From Candidatus Nomurabacteria bacterium RIFCSPHIGHO2_01_FULL_41_71 (GTDB lineage: Bacteria; Patescibacteriota; Minisyncoccia; Phycocordibacterales; UBA9973), in NCBI GenBank assembly GCA_001785355.1, contig MFTQ01000007.1, positions 1 through 34,658 of the forward strand: a stretch of DNA of 34,658 bases. Reading direction: 5' to 3'. Under the pieces are notes generated by a model. It saw nothing but the letters and a program-made list of their open reading frames with translations. It searched no databases and was not told where the DNA came from. Shown here piece by piece: positions 7,019 through 13,018 of this stretch. A program made the position numbers and the translations under genes. Every line of letters begins with the position of its first letter. Positions within the stretch are counted from its first letter, which is position 1.

Positions 7019-8236
7019 CTACTTCAAAAAATTCCTGCCGCGAAGGTTTTTATGATAAGAAATTGCGAATCGGTGCGCCTCGCTGTTTGCTAGCAAAATT
7101 GCTGATTTGTGCTGTTTTATTAATTTTTCATCGCCAATTATGGATTTGGGTTTGTGGCGTTCATCTTTTATCAGAGCTACCGTTCCAATATTTAAGTTCA
7201 ATTTTTTCAAAACTTTTTTTACCACATTCAATTGGGCGATTCCACCGTCAACAACAATCAAGCTGGGGTAAGCCCATTCTTTGTGCGCCAGACGTCTCTC
7301 CAAAATTTCTGCCAACGCACCTGTATCATTTATGTTATTTTGCGTTCTGATTTTGAATTTTTTATATTCTCTTTTTTTTATCTCTCCATTCTCCACGACA
7401 ACCATTACCCCCACCATATTTTTGCCTCCCATGTGAGCGATATCGTAGGCTTCGATGCGGTAGTTTGGGTCCCCCCTCTCCTTTTCAAGGAGAGGGGGGG
7501 AGTAAGGTAAATCTTTAAGCAAAGCAATATCATTAATATGATCCAAGGCAAAGATCTGATTGCGAATTTTAGCTGCCAATTCAAAATTTCCGGCTTTTGC
7601 TTCTACTTTCATTTCTCTTTTTAAATTCTGCAGAATTTTTTTCTTTTTGCCGCTAAAAAACAATTTCAGATTTCTGATGTCTTTTTTATACTTTTCTATA
7701 CCTTCCTTATTTGAAATACTAGGCACCAAGTTTACCTGTCTATAAAACTCGTAGCTGGTTTTTGATTTGTCATCCAAATATGGAAAAATTTTTCTAATTA
7801 TTTTCAGCGCTTCTTTTAATTGACTCCCGTTGGTATATGGCCCATACATCTTGTTCAACAATGAGGGGAGAACATTATAACCTCGCACGATTAAAACTTT
7901 CGGCAACTTTTCCTGCGTAATACAAACATAATTCCAACTCTTGTCATCCTTGGCGTCCGTATTGTATTTGGGCTGATATTTTTTAATTAAGTTTGCTTCT
8001 AAAATAAGCGCCTCCAAGACAGAGTCCGTCACGATCCAATCAATTTCATCGGCCTCTGCCGCCATTTTCTCCACAAGCGGCCCCCTCATGTCAAAGAGTC
8101 CCTTTGACATATAGCTTCGCACCCTATTTCGGAGCGAAGTGGCTTTGCCGATATACAGAATATGGCCGTTTTTTTTAAACAAATAGACGCCGGGTTTATC
8201 TGGAATATTTAATTTTTTAATTGACTCAATTTTCAT
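7019..8236 (-). CDS. uvrC: Excinuclease ABC subunit UvrC, short form without C-terminal HhH
   Basis: A 405-residue UvrC (usual length about 600), the dual-incision nuclease of nucleotide excision repair. Seen are the GIY-YIG domain (KPGVYLFKKNGHILYIGKATSLRNR, residues 13-40), the UVR motif binding UvrB (about 205-240), and the RNase H-like nuclease domain with Y-D-I-A-H-M, V-V-D-G-G and A-H-R-F-A. The protein stops at LRGRNFLK, where other UvrCs continue into tandem HhH motifs. Two palindromic stretches lie in the coding sequence (8088-8110 and 7471-7499). GGAG nine bases before ATG is a plausible ribosome binding site. Confidence 0.93.
   Translation of the reverse strand: MKIESIKKLNIPDKPGVYLFKKNGHILYIGKATSLRNRVRSYMSKGLFDMRGPLVEKMAAEADEIDWIVTDSVLEALILEANLIKKYQPKYNTDAKDDKSWNYVCITQEKLPKVLIVRGYNVLPSLLNKMYGPYTNGSQLKEALKIIRKIFPYLDDKSKTSYEFYRQVNLVPSISNKEGIEKYKKDIRNLKLFFSGKKKKILQNLKREMKVEAKAGNFELAAKIRNQIFALDHINDIALLKDLPYSPPLLEKERGDPNYRIEAYDIAHMGGKNMVGVMVVVENGEIKKREYKKFKIRTQNNINDTGALAEILERRLAHKEWAYPSLIVVDGGIAQLNVVKKVLKKLNLNIGTVALIKDERHKPKSIIGDEKLIKQHKSAILLANSEAHRFAISYHKNLRGRNFLK
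7471..7499. repeat. Palindrome inside uvrC
   Basis: CCCCCCTCTCCTT and AAGGAGAGGGGGG form a perfect 13-base inverted repeat around a 3-base centre. It codes for SPPLLEKERG in the linker between the UVR motif and the nuclease domain, where conservation is low. It looks like an in-frame inserted palindrome. Confidence 0.75.
8088..8110. repeat. Palindrome inside uvrC (SKGLFDM element)
   Basis: ATGTCAAAG-AGTCC-CTTTGACAT has a perfect 9-base stem and codes MSKGLFDM after the GIY-YIG motif. It is the same type as the TGTCAAAG-ATGCC-CTTTGA palindrome pair in uvrA at 12410-12460. Confidence 0.75.
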
Positions 8237-8249
8237 ACTCCGATTCTCC

Positions 8250-8277
8250 TATATAACACGAAAACAACAATTAACAA
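8250..8277 (-). promoter_or_regulatory. uvrC promoter, near-identical to uvrA promoter
   Basis: On the minus strand, TTGTTA, a 16-base spacer (ATTGTTGTTTTCGTGT) and TATATA are followed 13 bases later by the uvrC ATG. The spacer and flanks match the uvrA promoter almost base for base, which suggests shared regulation. Confidence 0.65.
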
Positions 8278-8440
8278 AATTATTCATTCAGCCAAAACCA
8301 AATTTAAAAACCGAAATCATCGCAGACAGGAACTGATCAGATTCGTTAATTATTACAATACGGTCAAGCCTCACAAGGGAATTAGCAGTCGAACCCCTTT
8401 GGAGCAATTAACAGATTATTTTTATCCCCAAGAATTGTGA
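8264..8440 (+). pseudogene. Transposase (integrase-core) C-terminal remnant
   Basis: An open plus-strand frame without a start reads ...KTKFKNRNHRRQELIRFVNYYNTVKPHKGISSRTPLEQLTDYF... to a stop at 8438-8440. The F-V-N-Y-Y-N-x-x-x-P-H-K-G and T-P-x-E-x-L pattern is the end of the DDE integrase core of IS481/IS3-like transposases. The rest of the gene is missing and its 5' side runs into the uvrC promoter, so this is a dead fragment. It marks an old insertion next to a foreign-looking gene. Confidence 0.75.
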
Positions 8441-8443
8441 AGA

Positions 8444-8636
8444 ACGCTCTCGATTCTTACAGCTTATTGCATATAAAATAGAAAGACCTCGCGAGAAGCA
8501 GAGCTTTCACGAGGTCTGACGAACCTCGTGGTTCGTACTTGTCATAGACAAGTTTTAGATAATATTAAGAATCACTTACCCGAGAGCCTCCGCGCCCCAA
8601 AAAAAATTGGCGCGGAGGCTCAAGAACTCAAGAGGG
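8444..8636. other. Hairpin-rich intergenic block downstream of the GC-rich gene
   Basis: This stretch has four strong local hairpins: AGACCTCG.../CGAGGTCT (8484-8517), CGAACC-TCGT-GGTTCG (8520-8535), ACTTGTC-ATA-GACAAGT (8537-8553) and GAGCCTCCGCGCC/GGCGCGGAGGCTC around 8582-8620. A possible outer stem pairs GCTCTCG-ATTCTTA (8446-8459) with TAAGAAT (8566-8572) and CGAGAGC (8581-8587). It may be the structured 3' region of the minus-strand gene ending at 8637. No gene is evident. Confidence 0.5.
8474..8517 (-). terminator. Rho-independent terminator (minus strand)
   Basis: Read on the minus strand, AGACCTCGTGAAAGC-TCT-GCTTCTCGCGAGGTCT forms a long stem followed by TTCTATTTTA. It would end transcription of the GC-rich gene whose stop codon lies about 120 bases upstream. 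Confidence 0.7.
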
Positions 8637-9293
8637 TCAAGCCCTCAAGAGATCAAGTGGCATTTCCCGGGAGGCACCTACACCGACAAGGACGCTCGGG
8701 TTGCCGTCCCAGCTGCTGACGACGAGGCCGTTGCCGACCCAGTTGCCCACGCACGAGACGAAACCGGCGCCGACCTGCGAGGTCTTTACCGTGCGCTCCG
8801 CGCAGGCGGCCCAGCGAGTGCCGTTGGGGCGTTTGCCGGTGCGACGAAAACAGAGAATGTTTTTCGTCACCTCTTCAATCGTCGTCGGCACCCGGTACCC
8901 GGCGGGGAGCATCGCCGCCTGATCTTCGGGCGACTTGCCCGTTGAACCGGGGACGATTTCCCGCAGGGCGACATACAGGCGGGGCTCGAGGACGGCAAGG
9001 TCGGTGTGGGGCTGACCGGTATGCCAGGGATTGGTCGCGAAATAAAACTTCGGCTGGTCAGGTCCCGGGTGAACCTCTAACCACTTCGCGACCGTGAGCG
9101 GCGACCCGTCGAGCGCCGGCATCCCGAGGAATGCGAAGTGCATTTCCAGCACCCGCTTCCTCGAGTAGAACGGGCACGGGCCCTGCAGGATTTCCTCGAT
9201 CTGCGGGTCCAACTTTTCGGTCGGGCCGTAGAAGTTGGCCCAGTCAGCGCTCCCGAAGATCCGAACCCGCGGGTCCCTCTGTACGATGGTCAT
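8637..9293 (-). CDS. GC-rich orphan protein, unknown function, probably foreign
   Basis: A 218-residue soluble protein I do not recognise. It is rich in Pro, Gly and Trp and has segments such as EVHPGPDQPKFYFATNPWHTGQPHTDLAV and EEVTKNILCFRRTGKRPNGTRWAACAERTV. The ORF track starts at 9446, but the ATG at 9293 has a clear AAGGA ribosome binding site eight bases before it and is preferred. Base composition is far more GC-rich than all neighbours. Unlike them it has an SD-led start and a ~140-base leader. It sits beside a transposase remnant. All this points to horizontal acquisition. Confidence 0.65.
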   Translation of the reverse strand: MTIVQRDPRVRIFGSADWANFYGPTEKLDPQIEEILQGPCPFYSRKRVLEMHFAFLGMPALDGSPLTVAKWLEVHPGPDQPKFYFATNPWHTGQPHTDLAVLEPRLYVALREIVPGSTGKSPEDQAAMLPAGYRVPTTIEEVTKNILCFRRTGKRPNGTRWAACAERTVKTSQVGAGFVSCVGNWVGNGLVVSSWDGNPSVLVGVGASREMPLDLLRA

Positions 9294-9353
9294 GACTTTT
9301 TCCTTACTGCCCGATTCGCCCGGGCTTTTGCGGCGTCGTCTTGGTGAGTGTAG

Positions 9354-9403
9354 AGAGACGAGCTTTTTAGGTCCTAGAATTTTAAGGCCCGAAAAGCTCG
9401 CCT
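9354..9403. repeat. Long inverted repeat in the leader of the GC-rich gene
   Basis: GAGACGAGCTTTT.../...AAAAGCTCGCCTC pair over 13 bases with one mismatch, and the inner part is also partly paired. It lies between the promoter and the ATG at 9293 of the minus-strand gene. It could be an attenuator-type leader hairpin or another dispersed palindrome. Confidence 0.5.
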
Positions 9404-9437
9404 CTTTAATGATTCTTTTGAAGAACTTTACCCTATA

Positions 9438-9466
9438 ATTATACACTATTTGGAGAAAAAAGTAAA
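9438..9466 (-). promoter_or_regulatory. Promoter of the GC-rich gene
   Basis: On the minus strand, TTTACT, a 17-base spacer and a perfect TATAAT. The transcript would carry a leader of roughly 140 bases before the ATG at 9293. Confidence 0.5.
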
Positions 9467-9482
9467 GGACCGCCGTAATTTT

Positions 9483-9806
9483 CTAAACCAATACTCCCCA
9501 AGATAGGATTTCACTAACTATTGGATTATCCACTTCTTTCAAGTTTTTTGGATTGAGGGGGTAGGGTTCAATGCGAGAATCTACCCGGCGGGCTTTTCGA
9601 AATAACATCTGCATTTCTTCCAAATCGTTGCGCCCGAAAGAAGGAGAAACAACACAGATGTCTATATCACTTTCTGGACGAGTATTGCCTTTGGCTTGTG
9701 AACCAAAAATAATCATGGAATCAATAAGGATGCGATCATTCTCTAGAGAGGAACGAAAAGACTTGGCTGCCTTTATTATATTTTCTGGAAGTACTTTTTT
9801 AACCAT
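9483..9806 (-). CDS. MNT-type minimal nucleotidyltransferase (HEPN/MNT pair)
   Basis: A 107-residue nucleotidyltransferase-fold protein with the signature I-F-G-S-Q-A-K-G...S-D-I-D-I-C (about residues 33-51), which holds the GS and DxD catalytic residues. A later Asp or Glu in the region RVDSRIEPYPL may be the third. In type VII toxin-antitoxin systems MNT proteins neutralise a HEPN RNase by AMPylating it. This ORF starts inside the end of the upstream HEPN gene with a 31-base overlap, so the two are translationally coupled. Confidence 0.85.
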   Translation of the reverse strand: MVKKVLPENIIKAAKSFRSSLENDRILIDSMIIFGSQAKGNTRPESDIDICVVSPSFGRNDLEEMQMLFRKARRVDSRIEPYPLNPKNLKEVDNPIVSEILSWGVLV

Positions 9807-10171
9807 GTTATGAATTCTTCGGCTTCTGATAAATATTTTTTCGTATATTTTTCGGTGGCCATTTTGTAAAATTGATTTTTATAATCATCATATCTAGCTT
9901 TTATATTGAAAGTGGTAATGTCAGAAAGTAAATCCAACTGGTCTTCCGAATACTGGATGCCGGTAGCTTCGGCCAAACGGACTAGATTATGTTCGTATGG
10001 TGCGGGCTTTGAGGTTCTAGCCACGATTAAACCTTTTAGCAATTTTTCTATCGAAAGATGCAAAAAGAAAAGACAATAGGAAAACCTTTGGCTGGCAAAA
10101 AGATTCCGTGAGAGATCGAAATCACTGTCGGAAGCATTCACCCAGTATTCCACAATCTCTTTCTCTTCCAT
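9776..10171 (-). CDS. HEPN domain protein, partner of MNT
   Basis: A 131-residue all-helical HEPN domain protein. It begins with WVNASDSDFDLSRNLF and has the helix YCLFFLHLSIEKLLKGLIV. Near residues 90-97 it carries F-N-I-K-A-R-Y-D-D-Y, where HepT-type RNases have R-x4-6-H. The canonical His is not present, so RNase activity is uncertain. The ATG lies six bases after TATCAT of a TTGGCC-N17-TATCAT promoter. Paired with the overlapping MNT gene. Confidence 0.85.
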   Translation of the reverse strand: MEEKEIVEYWVNASDSDFDLSRNLFASQRFSYCLFFLHLSIEKLLKGLIVARTSKPAPYEHNLVRLAEATGIQYSEDQLDLLSDITTFNIKARYDDYKNQFYKMATEKYTKKYLSEAEEFITWLKKYFQKI

Positions 10172-10177
10172 CCTTGA

Positions 10178-10206
10178 ATGATAACATAAAATTGGAAAGT
10201 GGCCAA
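10178..10206 (-). promoter_or_regulatory. HEPN/MNT operon promoter
   Basis: On the minus strand, TTGGCC, a 17-base spacer ending TGT and TATCAT are followed by six bases and the ATG. Predicts a leaderless message. Confidence 0.6.
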
Positions 10207-10277
10207 TCTCATTTCTTTAACGCTCGTTTCAAATACCCCGAACGAAAGCCTGCGGCTTCATACGGGGCAGGCTTCCC

Positions 10278-12893
10278 CTATTTACGGAGAGCTCTTTTTA
10301 AGTATTTCCCCGTGTAGGAATTTTTATTATTCGCCACTTCTTCCGGTGTGCCTTTGGCCACCAGGTTGCCGCCGTGGACTCCCCCTTCCGGGCCGAAGTC
10401 GATAATATAATCCGAGCTTTTAATGATGTCTAGGTTGTGTTCTATCAAAACAACAGTATTGCCTTTGCTGACAAGCTTATTCAAAACTTCCAGAAGCTTA
10501 TGCACATCATCGTAATGTAGCCCGACAGTCGGTTCGTCTAAAAGGTAAATCGTTTTTTCTAAGTGTGGGCGATAAAGCTCGCTGGAGATTTTTACTCTCT
10601 GCGCTTCTCCGCCGGAGAGAGTGGTGGCGGATTGGCCAAGCTCTAAATAACCCAAGCCTACATCCATAAGGGTTTGCAATCTGTCGGAGATAGCCGGAAT
10701 ATCTTTGAAAAATCGCAGCCCTTCCTCTACCGTCATATGCAATACCTCGTAAATATTTTTCTTTTTATATTTCACTGTAAGTGTTTCTTTATCAAAACGT
10801 TTTCCTAAACAAACATCACAGGTAACATACACAGTCGGCAAAAAATGCATTTCCACCGCGATCATGCCGTTCCCTTCGCAAGCCTCGCACCGGCCGCCTT
10901 TGACGTTGAAGGAAAAACGGTTGGCCTTCCAGCCGCGCAGACGCGCTTCTTCGGTCAAAGCAAAGAGGTCGCGGATGTGAGTAAAGGTGCCGGTGTAAGT
11001 AGCGATATTTGAACGCGGGGTGCGGCCAATCGGAGACTGATCTATCAGAATGGCGCGGGAGAGATATTCCGTCCCGGAAAAAGAAGCGCAATCAAAAACT
11101 TTCGCCGCGCGATATCTGCGCTCGAGCCGGGCTTGCAAATTTTTATAAAGAATCTCGTACATGAAAGAACTTTTTCCGGAGCCGGAAACGCCAGTGATCG
11201 CGGTCATTACCCCAAGAGGCACTTCCACATTCAAATTATTGATATTGAAAATTTTCCCGCCCGCAACACGAAGCGCTCCTTTGGCATAACGGCGTTTTTT
11301 AGGAATTTCTATTTTTTCCTCTCTTCTAAGATAAGCAAGCGTGCGTGAATTATTTGTATTTTTTCGAGTGGTTAATAATTCTTCCAGATACCCGGAAACA
11401 ATAATCTCCCCTCCATGTATTCCCGCCTTCGGCCCGATATCCACGATGTAGTCTGAAGCGTAAATAGTGTCTTCATCGTGCTCGACAATCAAAATCGTGT
11501 TGCCCAAATCACGAAGATTTTGCAATGTTTTTATAAGCCTGTCATTATCTCGCTGATGGAGACCTATTGTCGGCTCATCAAGAACATAAAGAGCTCCCAC
11601 CAATCGAGAGCCAAGCTGGGAGGCCAGACGAATGCGCTGGGCTTCTCCGCCGGAAAGAGTGTTGGCCTTGCGGGAGAGTTGTAAGTAATCCAGGCCCACA
11701 TCCAGCATAAATTGCAACCGGGCTTCAATTTCTTTAACCACTGGTAAGGAAATTTCTTTCTCCTGCTCCGAAAGTTTAAGATTTTTGAAAAAATTATGCG
11801 CGTCTTTTATGGAAAGAGAAGAAAGTTCTAAAATATTCACTCTCCCCGAGGCAAGACCTAGGGACTTTTGCTTTTTAATATTTGCCCCTAGGTCTTGTCT
11901 CGGGGAAGCAGTCAAAAAAACATTCAGTGCTTCCACGCGCAATCGCGCGCCGTGGCAAGAATCGCACAGCTCTTCCCCCATAAAATATTTTGAACCGAGG
12001 CCGTTGCAGGCGGGGCAAGCCCCGTAAGGAGAGTTGAAGGAAAAAAGCCTTGGCTCGACTTCCGGGAAAGAAAAGCCGTCGTTCTTGCAGGCGAATCTGG
12101 CGGACATGATGAATTCTTCATCATTGATTTTTACTATAACCAAACTGTCTGATTCAATTAAGGCTCGTTCAATCGCTTCCGAAAGTCGTATCCTTGAATC
12201 TTCTTTTTTCAGTCCGTTAATTAAAAAGCTGTCCACCAAAACATCAATATTATGCGCTTTGGTTTTTGAAAGAATAATTTTCTCGCGAAGCTTTTTCATC
12301 ACACCATCCAAACGAATTTCGGAAAATCCCTTTCCCAGCAAATCGTAAAGCAATTGATAATATTCTCCTTTGCGCCCGCGAACCACCGGAGAAAAAACGC
12401 TGACTTGCGTGTCAAAGATGCCCTTTGACACTGATTTTTTATCAAAGGGCATCTTTGACAAAACAAAATTCAAAATTTCTTCGTTGGAAAGTTTTTTTAT
12501 TTCTTCCCCGCATTGCGGACAATACGGATGCCCGATACGCGCATACATCACCCGCAGATAATCATAAATTTCCGTGATAGTGGCTACTGTCGAGCGCGGA
12601 TTGTTGGAACGGGACTTCTGGTCGATGGAAATGGCTGGCGAAAGCCCTGTGATTTCATCTACATCCGGCTTGGGCATTTGATTCAGAAACTGCCGCGCGT
12701 AGGAAGAAAGCGATTCCACATAGCGTCTCTGTCCTTCGGCAAAAATGGTATCAAAAGCAAGTGAACTCTTCCCGCTTCCCGAAACGCCAGTAATGGCAAT
12801 CATTTTATTCCGCGGCATCTCCACGTCAATATTCTTGAGATTGTGTGTACGTGCGCCCTTTACTATTATTTTATCTATGTTTTTCTCTTTCAT
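10278..12893 (-). CDS. uvrA: Excinuclease ABC subunit UvrA
   Basis: An 871-residue UvrA (about 940 in E. coli), the dimeric ATPase that finds bulky DNA lesions. Two ABC ATPase cores are visible: Walker [10 protein letters not shown] near residues 34 and 570, signatures L-S-G-G-E-A-Q-R, and Walker B Y-x-L-D-E-P-T. Zinc modules are CPACNG...CDSCHG and CEACEGNG...CDVCLGK. Two palindrome-coded insertions are seen: [15 protein letters not shown] (about 142-160) and [21 protein letters not shown] (about 328-350). The latter lies in a normally short loop after the first zinc module. The promoter resembles that of uvrC, and the message has a ~44-base leader. Confidence 0.96.
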   Translation of the reverse strand: MKEKNIDKIIVKGARTHNLKNIDVEMPRNKMIAITGVSGSGKSSLAFDTIFAEGQRRYVESLSSYARQFLNQMPKPDVDEITGLSPAISIDQKSRSNNPRSTVATITEIYDYLRVMYARIGHPYCPQCGEEIKKLSNEEILNFVLSKMPFDKKSVSKGIFDTQVSVFSPVVRGRKGEYYQLLYDLLGKGFSEIRLDGVMKKLREKIILSKTKAHNIDVLVDSFLINGLKKEDSRIRLSEAIERALIESDSLVIVKINDEEFIMSARFACKNDGFSFPEVEPRLFSFNSPYGACPACNGLGSKYFMGEELCDSCHGARLRVEALNVFLTASPRQDLGANIKKQKSLGLASGRVNILELSSLSIKDAHNFFKNLKLSEQEKEISLPVVKEIEARLQFMLDVGLDYLQLSRKANTLSGGEAQRIRLASQLGSRLVGALYVLDEPTIGLHQRDNDRLIKTLQNLRDLGNTILIVEHDEDTIYASDYIVDIGPKAGIHGGEIIVSGYLEELLTTRKNTNNSRTLAYLRREEKIEIPKKRRYAKGALRVAGGKIFNINNLNVEVPLGVMTAITGVSGSGKSSFMYEILYKNLQARLERRYRAAKVFDCASFSGTEYLSRAILIDQSPIGRTPRSNIATYTGTFTHIRDLFALTEEARLRGWKANRFSFNVKGGRCEACEGNGMIAVEMHFLPTVYVTCDVCLGKRFDKETLTVKYKKKNIYEVLHMTVEEGLRFFKDIPAISDRLQTLMDVGLGYLELGQSATTLSGGEAQRVKISSELYRPHLEKTIYLLDEPTVGLHYDDVHKLLEVLNKLVSKGNTVVLIEHNLDIIKSSDYIIDFGPEGGVHGGNLVAKGTPEEVANNKNSYTGKYLKRALRK
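11844..11905. repeat. Inverted repeat inserted in uvrA
   Basis: CCCCGAGGCAAGACCTAGGG and CCCTAGGTCTTGTCTCGGGG pair over 20 bases with one mismatch, 22 bases apart. The coded residues have no counterpart in typical UvrA, so this is an in-frame insertion. Its core TAGGTCTTG links it to the intergenic elements at 5795 and 12987. Confidence 0.8.
12410..12460. repeat. Nested palindrome pair in uvrA (SKGIFDT element)
   Basis: TGTCAAAGATGCCCTTTGA (12410-12428) and TCAAAGGGCATCTTTGACA (12442-12460) are perfect 19-base inverted copies. Each arm is itself a stem-loop of the TCAAAG...CTTTGA type. The same motif is in uvrC at 8088-8110. Confidence 0.8.
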
Positions 12894-12937
12894 AAACTAA
12901 ACCGCACCCGCCGTATAGATAGGGGGTGTATATCTCT

Positions 12938-12965
12938 TGTATAGCACAAAAATAATAATTAACAA
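12938..12965 (-). promoter_or_regulatory. uvrA promoter
   Basis: On the minus strand, TTGTTA, a 16-base spacer (ATTATTATTTTTGTGC) and TATACA. The segment from TTTTGTTAATT to TATA is shared with the uvrC promoter, with only purine-purine or pyrimidine-pyrimidine changes. Confidence 0.65.
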
Positions 12966-12986
12966 AACTTGTCTCTATTTTTCTCT

Positions 12987-13018
12987 TGTGCTAGGTGTGC
13001 TAGGCAAGACCTAGCACA
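12987..13018. repeat. Palindromic repeat of the CTAGGTCTTGCCTAG family supplying the uvrB stop
   Basis: TGTGCTAGG / CCTAGCACA pair perfectly. Inside is an extra GTGCTAGG and the loop CAAGA, the reverse complement of the loop in the copy at 5795. The last codons and the TAG stop of uvrB (MC-stop) lie within this element. Confidence 0.7.

Noticed and set aside
8551-8573. GTTTTAGA-like sequence suggesting a Cas9-type repeat or tracrRNA
   Set aside because: There is no repeat array, no spacers and no cas gene nearby. It is part of a hairpin-rich 3' region.
9294-9446. N-terminal extension of the GC-rich ORF to 9446
   Set aside because: The 9446 start is a GTG within the promoter -10 box. The ATG at 9293 has a clear ribosome binding site.
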